A stretch of DNA of 36,760 bases, from contig CAYMPG010000018.1 of the NCBI GenBank assembly GCA_964392455.1, positions 1 to 36,760 of the forward strand. Direction: 5' to 3'. The first letter of the stretch is position 1. Each line of letters opens with the position of its first letter. This DNA comes from SFEL01 sp964392455. Its GTDB lineage: Bacteria; Bacillota; Clostridia; Christensenellales; CAG-138. The notes below the pieces were generated by a model. The model did not search any database. It was given only the letters and a program-made list of their open reading frames with translations, and was not told where the DNA came from. Both the position numbers and the translations under genes were made by a program. Shown here piece after piece: positions 7,806 through 16,092 of this stretch.

Positions 7806-9134
7806 ATGAATAAGGACCTTACAGTAGGAAAGCCGTCCACGGTGCTGTGGAAATTCTGCCTGCCCCTTTTCGGCAGCATTATCTTTCAGCAGCTCTATAA
7901 CATTGCGGACAGCTTCGTTGCGGGAAAATTCATAGGCGAGGAAGCCCTTGCGGCCGTAGGCAACAGCTATGAGATCACCCTCGTATTCATAGCCTTTGCC
8001 TTTGGGTGCAATATTGGCTGCTCTGTAATAGTATCCCAGCTTTTCGGCGGAAAACAGTATAGCCAGCTTAAAACAGCCGTATATACCACCCTCATATCCG
8101 GCGGCGTACTCTGCGCCCTGCTGATGGCAGTAGGCGGCTGCTTTGGCACACAGCTTCTCAGGCTCATCAATACCCCTGAAAACGTGCTGGCGGATTCCAA
8201 GCTGTATCTTGATATTTATGTAATGGGCCTGCCCTTTGTGTTTTACTATAATATTGCCACCGGCATATTCTCAGCCCTCGGCGATTCCAAAACGCCCTTC
8301 ATCTTCCTGGCCTGCTCCTCCCTTGCAAACATCGGGGTGGATATTTTCTTTGTTACCGCCCTTGATATGGGCGTGGCAGGCGTAGCCTGGGCCACCTTCA
8401 TCTGCCAGGGCATAAGCTGCATAGCGGCGGTGGTATGCGTATTTCTGCGCTTTGCAAAGATACCCACAGAGGAAAAGCCCCAGGCCTTCTCATGGCCGCT
8501 GCTTGGCCGCATCGCCACGGTGGCTGTGCCCAGCATTTTGCAGCAGAGCTTTATATCCGTGGGCAATATCATAATCCAGGGCGTTATAAACGGCTTTGGC
8601 TCTGCTACCATGGCAGGCTACTCCGCCTCCATAAAGCTCAATAACCTGGTCATCACCTCATTCACTACCCTTGGCAACGGCATCTCCAACTTTACCGCCC
8701 AGAACCTTGGCGCACAGAAATACCAGCGCATAGGCGAGGGCTTTAAGGCGGGGCTGAAGCTGGTATGGATACTCAGCATACCCCTTTCCGCCCTTTACTT
8801 ACTTGCAGGCAGGGAGCTTGTGTACATATTCCTGGATTCCCCCTCTGCAACGGCACTGGAGGTGGGCATAGAGATACTGCGTATACTTTCCCCATTCTAC
8901 TGCATCTGCTCTGCAAAGCTGGTGGCAGATGGGGTGCTGCGGGGCTCAGGCAAGATGAATCAGTTTATGACAGCCACATTTGTGGACCTTGCCCTCCGTG
9001 TAATCCTTGCCATAGTACTTTCCCGCCCCTTTGGCAGCACCGGCATATGGCTTGCATGGCCCATCGGGTGGACTGTGGCCACAGCCCTCTCTGTCACATT
9101 CTATAAAAATATAAAGTGGGAAAAGGCCGCCTGA
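7806..9134 (+). CDS. MATE-family multidrug/metabolite exporter
   Basis: MATE transporters expel cationic drugs or metabolites in exchange for protons or sodium. The product is 442 residues with about 12 membrane helices in two related halves. The N-terminus MNKDLTVGKPSTVLWKFCLP and the helix 1 region LYNIADSFVAGKFIG are typical of clostridial MATE proteins of the MepA/DinF-like group. An in-frame ATG exists at 7665, but the start at 7806 is preferred: it follows a GGAGGAAAT ribosome binding site, lies downstream of a TATAAT promoter, and matches the family N-terminus. A strong terminator follows. Substrate cannot be told. Confidence 0.92.
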   Translation: MNKDLTVGKPSTVLWKFCLPLFGSIIFQQLYNIADSFVAGKFIGEEALAAVGNSYEITLVFIAFAFGCNIGCSVIVSQLFGGKQYSQLKTAVYTTLISGGVLCALLMAVGGCFGTQLLRLINTPENVLADSKLYLDIYVMGLPFVFYYNIATGIFSALGDSKTPFIFLACSSLANIGVDIFFVTALDMGVAGVAWATFICQGISCIAAVVCVFLRFAKIPTEEKPQAFSWPLLGRIATVAVPSILQQSFISVGNIIIQGVINGFGSATMAGYSASIKLNNLVITSFTTLGNGISNFTAQNLGAQKYQRIGEGFKAGLKLVWILSIPLSALYLLAGRELVYIFLDSPSATALEVGIEILRILSPFYCICSAKLVADGVLRGSGKMNQFMTATFVDLALRVILAIVLSRPFGSTGIWLAWPIGWTVATALSVTFYKNIKWEKAA

Positions 9135-9162
9135 TACACGGCGCTCACATTGCTTATATCTA

Positions 9163-9193
9163 TGAAAAAAGTGGCATTAAGCCACTTTTTTCA
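9163..9193 (+). terminator. terminator after the MATE gene
   Basis: A perfect 13-bp stem (TGAAAAAAGTGGC with its complement) has a 5-nt loop, ATTAA. The 3' arm ends in TTTTTT, giving an intrinsic terminator 28 nt after the MATE stop. The A/T-run symmetry means it could also work on the other strand. Confidence 0.85.
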
Positions 9194-9376
9194 GCTTTAC
9201 GAGGGGGTATCTTTTCATTCGTCTGTACCCGGTACACCGTAAAAAAACGAATATCAAAATCCTCCGTAAACGGTCTGCCGCTCCCACATGTCCGCCACCA
9301 GAGCACCATCATGATTCCGGCATCCTTTCTCCCCGGCCACGGTGCTGCGAACCTGTCCGTAATGTGCCGAAATATG

Positions 9377-9405
9377 TTGAAAAGCTGTTCCCTAAGATTT
9401 ATACT
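9377..9405 (+). promoter_or_regulatory. promoter of the exopolysaccharide-type operon
   Basis: TTGAAA (9377-9382) and TATACT (9400-9405) are separated by 17 nt; each box matches 5 of 6 consensus positions. Transcription would start near 9412, about 240 nt before the first gene. Sequence 9194-9376 upstream shows no convincing gene. Confidence 0.7.
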
Positions 9406-9411
9406 GTATGT

Positions 9412-9651
9412 GGGAGGAGTATGTGCAGCCCCAGGCAGGCCCACGTAAAACGGGGCTTTGCCTTTCTGACAGATAGGCTGTTGTTTTCCCCCGGCATAAA
9501 GTCGGCCCGCTATGGATTGTGAAAAAAATTTCATTTTCTTTCTGCGCTGGCCATGAAGCTATGCCGTCCCATTGCAAAAAGCGGAACATTGTGCTGATGA
9601 CTATCCCCATCTGCATCATTTTCCCCATAAAACAACAGGAGAATCACAATC
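9412..9651 (+). other. long 5' leader of the exopolysaccharide-type operon
   Basis: About 240 nt separate the predicted transcription start from the VTC start codon. The segment 9426-9470 can fold: AGGCA pairs with TGCCT and GCCC with GGGC. No supported reading frame is present, and the sequence does not match the cyclic-di-GMP, SAM or guanidine riboswitch patterns that I can recall. A structured or regulatory RNA is possible but unproven. A CAGGAG ribosome binding site closes the leader. Confidence 0.35.
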
Positions 9652-10347
9652 ATGCTGACAGTTTTGCGTCAGGAGGAGAAGTACCCCCTGAACCTTCAGG
9701 AGGCAATTCAGTTTTCCCATCGCTTCTCCCAGCTCCTTATGCCGGATCCATACTCCACAGAGGGCAGCTATATGGTGCGCTCCCTTTATTTTGATACGCT
9801 GGAGGACAGGGACTTTTTCAATAAAACAAATGAGCAGTACAACCGCCATAAGATACGGCTCAGGATATATTCCCCGGATGACCAGCAAGCCAAGCTGGAA
9901 ATGAAGCAGAAAAGCGGCTCATATCAGCGAAAGCGCTCCCTCTCCATATCCAGAGCGGACGCCCTTAAGCTGATAGATGGCGACTACTCCGCGCTGCTTA
10001 ATTATAATGAAGCATTTGCCGCAGAGCTTTTCGCCATAATGTCCATGGAGGGCTACCGGCCCAAGTCCATAGTGGAATATCAGCGGCGTGCCTTCATGAC
10101 AAAGGAAAACAATATCCGCCTTACCTTTGATTCCCACATCTTCGCCACCGAAAGCTCCATGGAGCTGTTTCACCCTAGCCTGCCCATGTACCCCGTATTT
10201 GATATGGATAAGGTAATATTCGAGGTGAAATACGACAGGTTTATGCTGGGCTATATTTCAGACATAATCTCGTCGGTAGACCGGCGCAGTATTTCCTCAA
10301 GCAAATACTGCCTGAGCCGATCCATCGGCTACCCGCTGCACATATAA
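9652..10347 (+). CDS. VTC-domain (polyphosphate polymerase-type) protein
   Basis: The VTC domain is the tunnel-shaped fold that makes polyphosphate from ATP in yeast Vtc4; bacterial relatives are soluble and mostly uncharacterised. The 231-residue product keeps the basic and acidic tunnel pattern: REEKYPL at the start, VRSLYFDT, KIRLRIYS, LEMKQKSG, VEYQRRAF, NIRLTFD, IFEVKYD and a final SSSKYCLSR. There is no membrane helix, so it should be cytoplasmic. It is the first gene of the operon and lies 34 nt before a DUF4956 gene; VTC and DUF4956 genes commonly pair, so the two products probably act together. Whether it makes polyphosphate or uses the fold otherwise is unknown. Confidence 0.88.
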   Translation: MLTVLRQEEKYPLNLQEAIQFSHRFSQLLMPDPYSTEGSYMVRSLYFDTLEDRDFFNKTNEQYNRHKIRLRIYSPDDQQAKLEMKQKSGSYQRKRSLSISRADALKLIDGDYSALLNYNEAFAAELFAIMSMEGYRPKSIVEYQRRAFMTKENNIRLTFDSHIFATESSMELFHPSLPMYPVFDMDKVIFEVKYDRFMLGYISDIISSVDRRSISSSKYCLSRSIGYPLHI

Positions 10348-10381
10348 CAAATTATTAGGCCAAGGAGAAGCAATACATACC

Positions 10382-11080
10382 ATGAAACAATACCTTTACG
10401 AGCTCATAAGCAGCTCCGGCGATCTCAGCGCAGAGGATATCATTATCCGCATAGTCGTATCCGCCTTGCTGGGCGGGGCCATATTCCTTTCATACTGGAT
10501 TACCCACTCCGGCACCATATACAGCCGGAAATTCAATATCACCCTCCTTACCCTTACCATACTCACTGCTACAGTGATGACGGTAATAGGCAATAATATC
10601 GCCCTGAGCCTCGGCATGGTAGGTGCATTGTCCATCATCCGCTTCCGCACCTCCATAAAGGACAGCCGGGATACCATATATATCTTCTGGACTATCATCG
10701 TGGGCATATGCTGCGGCGTAGGAGATTACCTTGTGGCAGGCGTGGGCAGCGCAATGGTATTTCTGGTACTGCTGCTGTTTGGCAGGGTACGCAGCGATAA
10801 CCGTATGCTGCTGATAATCCGTGCCCAGCGTGACCGGGAGGACGATATCCGCAGGCTCCTTTTTGCCTACTTTAAAACTCCCCCTGTCATAAAGGCCCAG
10901 AATACCACCGAAACCACCGCAGAATTCATCTACGAGGTCAATCGCAAGATGCTTGCGGTAGCCCAGAAGCATCAGGCCGTAGCCGCAGATGGCAGCAAGC
11001 CCTCCCTGAATGACCAGCTCTATGCCCTGGGCGGCGTACACTACGTAAACCTTGTGGTACAGAGCGACGAGATAAGCTGA
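10382..11080 (+). CDS. DUF4956 membrane protein
   Basis: This 232-residue protein has about four membrane helices in its first 140 residues and a cytoplasmic C-terminal domain. It contains the DUF4956 hallmark: SLGMVGALSIIRFRTSIKD, followed by TIYIFWTIIVGICCGVGDY. Function of the family is not established; it is found next to VTC-domain and CotH-like genes. Position between these two here suggests a membrane partner for the VTC protein. An AAGGAG site lies upstream, and the stop is 16 nt before the CotH start. Confidence 0.88.
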   Translation: MKQYLYELISSSGDLSAEDIIIRIVVSALLGGAIFLSYWITHSGTIYSRKFNITLLTLTILTATVMTVIGNNIALSLGMVGALSIIRFRTSIKDSRDTIYIFWTIIVGICCGVGDYLVAGVGSAMVFLVLLLFGRVRSDNRMLLIIRAQRDREDDIRRLLFAYFKTPPVIKAQNTTETTAEFIYEVNRKMLAVAQKHQAVAADGSKPSLNDQLYALGGVHYVNLVVQSDEIS

Positions 11081-11096
11081 TAAAAAGGAGCACTAT

Positions 11097-12593
11097 ATGA
11101 AATATCGGCTCATAAGCTTGGCCGCCATAGCGCTGATAATAGGGGCAGTATTTGCGGCTCAGGATTTTGAGCCGCCAAATGTGCGCTACCATCAGCATCT
11201 GGAGGAGCCGGGCTATACCCCCTGTGATGGGCATGGGGATGAGGTATTCTGCTCCCATCTGCCCCTTGTAATGATAGAGACCGGCGGGCAGACCATTCCG
11301 GGCAGGGTGCAGTTTGCAGAGGATGGCTCAGGCGCCATTGAGGATTCATTTGGGGAATCATTGTACTCCGTTGCAGAGGATGGGCAGGAGACCATACGGG
11401 TGCAGGTAAGCGTTATAGACAACCCTGAGGGCAATAACCACCTGACCGATGGGCCGGATTTTACCACCGCATCGGATTTTCGCATCCGTGGCCATGCCTC
11501 AAGGCGCTTCGAAAAGGCTTCCTATCTGCTGAAATATGTGGATGACGAGGGGCTGCCCACCGATATATCCGTAATGGGCATGGGCGCTCACAATAAATGG
11601 GTACTCCACGGGCCCTGCCTTGACAAAACCCTTATCCGCAACTATATCTGCTACAACTGGGCAGGCTCCATAATGGAATACGCCCCAAATGTGCGCTTCT
11701 GCGAGGTATTTCTGGATGGAGAATATCAGGGCCTCTACCTGATGACAGAATCCATCGACAATGGAAAAGACTGCCGCCTGGAGCTGAAGCGGGATGAAAT
11801 GGGCATTACCGCCACCGGATACCTGCTGAGGATAGACCGTACTACCGATGCAGACCTGGGGCAAACCTACGACATATATTCCTACATGGAGCGTATGCTG
11901 GACATACCCGAAAATATCCAGATACAGTATCCGGGACAGACCACCCTCACTCCGGAGCTTGCCCGGGATATTGAGCAGGACTTTGCTGCATTTGAAAAAT
12001 GCATCTACTCCTACGATTTTAATAACGAGGACTACGGCTATAAAAACTGGATAGACGTGGATAACTTTGTGGATTATTTCATCATCAACGAGTTTACCCT
12101 GAATAACGACGCAGGCCAGTATTCCACCTACATCTACAAGGATGTCAGCGGCAAATACAAGTTGTGCGTATGGGATTTTAACAACGCCTACGATAACTTC
12201 CCGGATGATGAAATGAATATACATGGCTATTGCCTTGTGGACAGGGCAATATACTCCATGCTGTTCCGTGATGAAGAATTCGTATCAAGGGTGATAGAGC
12301 GCTATCAGACCCTGAGAAAGGGCGTACTGAGCGACGAAAGCCTGAATACCTACATTGACGAAACCGTGGCCTGGCTTGGCCCCGCCATAGAGCGCAACAG
12401 AGAGCGCTGGGAAACAAACATAACCACCTGGAGCCCCCTTAAGCCCATAAGCCGCAATGTATACTCACATGCCGCGGCGCTGATGCAGCTTAAGAGCACC
12501 CTGTCGGAGCGCACAGCCTGGCTGGATGAAAACATTCAGCTACTGAGGCGCTATTCCAGCGAATCCAGAAACAAGGCCTATTTGCACGAATAA
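11097..12593 (+). CDS. CotH-like protein kinase, membrane-anchored or secreted
   Basis: CotH proteins are atypical kinases; in Bacillus subtilis CotH phosphorylates spore-coat proteins. The 498-residue product has an N-terminal hydrophobic segment (residues 4-21) and a CotH core: RIRGHASRRFEKASYLLKY, WVLHGPCLDKTLIRNY, FCEVFLDGEYQGLYLMTE with Glu203, FVDYFIINEFTLNNDAG with Asp338, and LCVWDFNNAYDN with Asp360, the expected metal-binding aspartate. A signal peptide would place it outside the membrane. In this operon its substrate is more likely a component of the polysaccharide machinery or surface than a spore coat protein, which is inference. Spacing of 16 and 21 nt to its neighbours supports one transcript. 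Confidence 0.85.
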   Translation: MKYRLISLAAIALIIGAVFAAQDFEPPNVRYHQHLEEPGYTPCDGHGDEVFCSHLPLVMIETGGQTIPGRVQFAEDGSGAIEDSFGESLYSVAEDGQETIRVQVSVIDNPEGNNHLTDGPDFTTASDFRIRGHASRRFEKASYLLKYVDDEGLPTDISVMGMGAHNKWVLHGPCLDKTLIRNYICYNWAGSIMEYAPNVRFCEVFLDGEYQGLYLMTESIDNGKDCRLELKRDEMGITATGYLLRIDRTTDADLGQTYDIYSYMERMLDIPENIQIQYPGQTTLTPELARDIEQDFAAFEKCIYSYDFNNEDYGYKNWIDVDNFVDYFIINEFTLNNDAGQYSTYIYKDVSGKYKLCVWDFNNAYDNFPDDEMNIHGYCLVDRAIYSMLFRDEEFVSRVIERYQTLRKGVLSDESLNTYIDETVAWLGPAIERNRERWETNITTWSPLKPISRNVYSHAAALMQLKSTLSERTAWLDENIQLLRRYSSESRNKAYLHE

Positions 12594-12614
12594 GCCCCGC
12601 CGTAAGGAGAGCCG

Positions 12615-14864
12615 ATGAAGAAATACATCATTACCGTCACCTGCCTGATATTGGCCGTTCTCCTGCTGGATATGGCCTATTACCGGCTGGGGCTGTATAT
12701 CCCCACCACCCACGATGACATTCAGGTATGGGCAAAAACAGAGGGAAATCAGATACTTGTAGATAAAGGGCAGGGCTATGAGCCCTTCACCATACGGGGC
12801 GTGGATATGGGCGTAGGCATACCCGGCTACTGGGCAACGGACTACGCCATATCCAAGCAGACCTATCTGCGCTGGTTCCAGCAGATACAGGACATGGGCG
12901 CAAATACCATCCGTATCTACACCATACTCCACGATGACTTTTACAATGCCTTTTACGAATACAATAAGGATAATGAAAATCCGCTCTTTCTGCTGCACGG
13001 TCTCTGGGTGAATGACTATGCGCTGAATTCCCACATGGATGCCTTTGATGAGGAATTCCTCGGCGCCCTCCTTAAGGACAGCAAGGCCATGATAGACGTG
13101 CTGCACGGAAACCGCAAGCTGAACGAAAAGGGAGATAAGGGCACCGGCACCTACACAAAGGACGTGAGCAAATGGGTGCTGGGGTATCTGCCCGGCGTGG
13201 AATGGGAGGTCAGCAACGTGGTATACACGGAGCAGATGAATCCCGACAAAAGCCAGTATCAGGGCGAGTATTTCTGCACCACAGAGGACGCCTCCCCATA
13301 TGAGGCAATGCTTGCCCAGCTTGGGGATGAGATAGTTCGCTACGAAACCGAGCGGTACGGTCAGCAAAGGCTCGTGGGCTTTTCAAACTGGCCTGCGACA
13401 GACCCCTTTGTATACCCCACCACCGTATCCCTTTACCGGTATAAGCTGGCCTGCATAGACGTGGAGCATATAAAGACCACCGAAAGCTATAAATCCGGCC
13501 AGTTCGCATCCTATCACGTATATACCTACTATCCCGATTATCTTCAGAGTATACGGGAAACAAAGGATCTGCCCCAGAGCGAGATAGACCTTCGCATGGG
13601 CGCAGCCAAGCGAAAAATTATAGACTACCGTCTTTCCCTTATGGACCGTCCCTCTGCGCTGGAGCTATTGAAGGATTCTGACTTTAAAGACCCTGCCGGC
13701 AGGATAAATACCTACTATACCTACCTTAAGCTGCTGGCGGATCACCATACCATGCCTGTGATAATCTCGGAATTTGGCATCACCACCGGCCGCGGCATGG
13801 CCCAGCGCGATGTAAATACCCACAGAAATCAGGGCCAGATGAATGAGCAGGCCCAGGGTAACGCCCTTGTAAAGGACTGGCAGGATATTATGGATGCAGG
13901 CTGCGCCGGCGGCTGCGTATTCTCCTGGCAGGATGAATGGTTTAAGCGCACCTGGAATACATTCCCTCTGGTTGACCTTAAGCGCAATCCCTACTGGAGC
14001 GATTATCAGACCAATGAGCAGTACTTTGGCCTGCTGACCTTTGACCCGGGAGAGGGCCAGAGCATATGCTATGTGGATGGCGACCGGGATGACTGGAGCG
14101 AGCAGGATATGGTCTGCTCTGATGGGGACTATGCGCTTTACATGAAATACGATGAGCGGTTCATGTACTTTATGATAAGCGGCGAAAGCGTTTCCCTGGC
14201 CACCCCCATTTACCTGCCCATAGACGTAACGCCTAAAACCGGCAGCAGCCGGTGTACTGAGCCTGAGCTGGAGTTTTCAGAGGATGCGGATTTCATCATC
14301 CAGCTGAACGGCCGCAGCGAAAGCCGTCTGCTGGTGCAGCAGCGCTATGATTCCCTCAGCGCCACCTACTCTCAGGAGTATTACAATCAGGATGCCTACG
14401 TTGCTCCTCCTGAAAAGGATGACCCAACCTTCGTGCCGGTAAAGCTGCCCCTCACCCTTAAGGCCGTGCTGCCAAATGCAGACAAGACCCTGCCTTCAGG
14501 CGAATACTACGAAAGCGGCAAGCTGACCTACGGCAATGCAAACCCCTCCGCCGCCACCTTTAACTCCCTTGCGGACTTCTGTGCAGGCGAGGATTTCATC
14601 GAGATACGTATCCCCTGGCAGCTTCTTAACTTTGCTGACCCCACCACCATGCGTATCCATGACGACTACTATGAGCGCTACGGCGTAGAGTATCTTTCCA
14701 TCGACTCCATCCGTGTAGGCGTGGGCAATGGAGATAAAACCATTCAAATGGCTGACTACACCATGAGTCCCCTCGGGGAACACCCAAAATACCACGAAAG
14801 GCTGAAAAAGTCCTATTATATTCTGCAGGCCCTGTGGACCGCTGAGGAACAAAACGCAGGATAG
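12615..14864 (+). CDS. membrane-anchored glycoside hydrolase-like protein (clan GH-A type)
   Basis: The 749-residue product starts with an uncleaved-looking membrane anchor (residues 4-22). A TIM-barrel-type domain follows: FTIRGVDMGVGIPGYW, then MGANTIRIYTI, a VEWE segment with Glu196 and Glu198 as acid/base candidates, HVYTYYPDYL, and PVIISEFGI with Glu386 in the nucleophile position. FSWQDEW closes the barrel, as in GH2/GH5-like enzymes. Residues 480-740 form a separate beta-rich domain (DGDRDDWSEQDMV, then YDERFMYFMISG) reminiscent of CBM9/DOMON carbohydrate-binding modules. A hydrolase within a polysaccharide synthase operon often trims or releases the polymer, so that role is inferred. 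No family number can be assigned with certainty. Confidence 0.72.
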   Translation: MKKYIITVTCLILAVLLLDMAYYRLGLYIPTTHDDIQVWAKTEGNQILVDKGQGYEPFTIRGVDMGVGIPGYWATDYAISKQTYLRWFQQIQDMGANTIRIYTILHDDFYNAFYEYNKDNENPLFLLHGLWVNDYALNSHMDAFDEEFLGALLKDSKAMIDVLHGNRKLNEKGDKGTGTYTKDVSKWVLGYLPGVEWEVSNVVYTEQMNPDKSQYQGEYFCTTEDASPYEAMLAQLGDEIVRYETERYGQQRLVGFSNWPATDPFVYPTTVSLYRYKLACIDVEHIKTTESYKSGQFASYHVYTYYPDYLQSIRETKDLPQSEIDLRMGAAKRKIIDYRLSLMDRPSALELLKDSDFKDPAGRINTYYTYLKLLADHHTMPVIISEFGITTGRGMAQRDVNTHRNQGQMNEQAQGNALVKDWQDIMDAGCAGGCVFSWQDEWFKRTWNTFPLVDLKRNPYWSDYQTNEQYFGLLTFDPGEGQSICYVDGDRDDWSEQDMVCSDGDYALYMKYDERFMYFMISGESVSLATPIYLPIDVTPKTGSSRCTEPELEFSEDADFIIQLNGRSESRLLVQQRYDSLSATYSQEYYNQDAYVAPPEKDDPTFVPVKLPLTLKAVLPNADKTLPSGEYYESGKLTYGNANPSAATFNSLADFCAGEDFIEIRIPWQLLNFADPTTMRIHDDYYERYGVEYLSIDSIRVGVGNGDKTIQMADYTMSPLGEHPKYHERLKKSYYILQALWTAEEQNAG

Positions 14865-14916
14865 GCGCTGCACAGGTGCCATTCTGCTGAAAGATTTTAG
14901 AGAAGGGGGAATTATT

Positions 14917-15144
14917 ATGACGATTATCATCCGGGTGTATATCCTGATATGCATTTCCCTGCTGCTGTTTGACATATTCTTTCTGGTTTTTAAAAACAGG
15001 AAGAATATTGCAGCGTATCACCCCAATCAGGCCCTGGAGAAAAAATACAGGAGGAGATCTTGCTGCACAGGAAAAGCGGTGCATTTTCCCCTGCCTTTGC
15101 AGATTCTCTTTACCGTGACCTTTCCAAAACCAGAAACCTGCTGA
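14917..15144 (+). CDS. membrane-anchor frame, probably the N-terminus of the HEAT-like protein
   Basis: This 75-codon frame has a good start (GGGGGAATTATT before ATG) and encodes one membrane helix (residues 5-25, VYILICISLLLFDIFFLVF), then a basic segment ending LEKKYRR. After a run of six A at 15040-15045 the frame turns into low-quality sequence. Shifting back by one base at that run gives LEKKIQEEILLH and leads directly into the next gene. The anchor and the HEAT-like protein are therefore probably one protein of about 387 residues. The shift may be programmed, a mutation or a sequencing error. Confidence 0.55.
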   Translation: MTIIIRVYILICISLLLFDIFFLVFKNRKNIAAYHPNQALEKKYRRRSCCTGKAVHFPLPLQILFTVTFPKPETC

Positions 15145-16079
15145 CGCTGCAAAATATGCTCGAAGCCGCTCCTGAATCCCAGGAATGGTTCCGGCCATAT
15201 GTATTTGCCCAGATTCAGCGGTACAAGGAAAAGGATGACTCTGAGCAGGCCTATTATACATACGTGGTCTCCACGTTTGATTTCAGCCGGGAAAAGCCCT
15301 CTGCGGATTTTCTGAATACCCTGATGAGCTTTCTTGACAGCGAATCGCTCTACACCTTTTCCAATACCATGATATGCCTGTATGCCATAGGCCAGACGGC
15401 GCCGCTTATGTACGCCATGGATAAGGTAAATGAGCGCACCGGCTTCTACCACAAAAAGCTGCTGGTGGATGGGCTGCTTTCCGCCCGTACCGATGGAAAT
15501 GAATTCAACGACAGCCTGCTGGATAAATTCCACAGCTACAAGCCTGAGATGCAGGACTGCCTGCTGGATTATTTCCGCATGAGCAATTACGATGCAGCAG
15601 AGCTGTGCATGGGCATACTCAGAGACGGAAAGGCCGCCTCTCAGGTTGGTTATTCCGCAATGCGCTACTTTGCAAAGCATCCCACCCAGGAATCCCGGGA
15701 GTACTTCCTTGAGGTATTGTCAGATGATTCCGCTCCATGGGTGCCGCAGCTTCTTTCCATACAGGCCCTGCGGCAGTATGACGACCCGGCAGTGTATAAT
15801 GCCATCATGAAAAAGACTACCAGCCCCAACTGGCACGTTCGCATAAATGCGGTGGAGTATATGCACAGCAGGGGGCTCAGCAGGGAGCAGATATACGATA
15901 TACTTTGCCAGCGTGACCGCTATGCCAATGATTCTCTCCTTTATCAATACCGCAATGATACCGAGATGACCCGTTACATCGCCGATACCATTCAGCAGCT
16001 GGAAGAACAGGCCAAGGCCACAGCGCCCGGCTCCGATATTGACCCCCTGTGCGGCACAGCGCCCACCGTCATAGCTTAA
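15060..16079 (+). CDS. HEAT-like helical repeat protein
   Basis: As read, the gene starts at TTG 15060, 5 nt after a perfect AGGAGG, and encodes 339 residues. It is all alpha-helical: paired amphipathic helices recur, and the C-terminal half (VPQLLSIQALRQYDDPAVYN and PNWHVRINAVEYMHSRG) shows clear HEAT-type units. Such repeats serve as protein-binding scaffolds, comparable in role to TPR proteins of other polysaccharide synthase systems. It has no membrane helix of its own; the frame just upstream (14917) supplies one if a shift occurs at 15040-15045. It lies 13 nt before the glycosyltransferase gene, suggesting that the two products work together. Confidence 0.75.
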   Translation: MLHRKSGAFSPAFADSLYRDLSKTRNLLTLQNMLEAAPESQEWFRPYVFAQIQRYKEKDDSEQAYYTYVVSTFDFSREKPSADFLNTLMSFLDSESLYTFSNTMICLYAIGQTAPLMYAMDKVNERTGFYHKKLLVDGLLSARTDGNEFNDSLLDKFHSYKPEMQDCLLDYFRMSNYDAAELCMGILRDGKAASQVGYSAMRYFAKHPTQESREYFLEVLSDDSAPWVPQLLSIQALRQYDDPAVYNAIMKKTTSPNWHVRINAVEYMHSRGLSREQIYDILCQRDRYANDSLLYQYRNDTEMTRYIADTIQQLEEQAKATAPGSDIDPLCGTAPTVIA

Positions 16080-16092
16080 GAGGAGGTGCCAT

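Noticed and set aside
9160..9534. 124-codon minus-strand frame before the VTC gene
   Set aside because: No ribosome binding site, low-complexity composition, and it runs into the MATE terminator hairpin.
9412..9651. Cyclic-di-GMP riboswitch in the operon leader
   Set aside because: The conserved GEMM-type core sequences were looked for and not found.
11499..13367. Minus-strand frames (241 and 275 codons) opposite cotH and the hydrolase
   Set aside because: They are antisense shadows of well-supported genes and show no family motifs.
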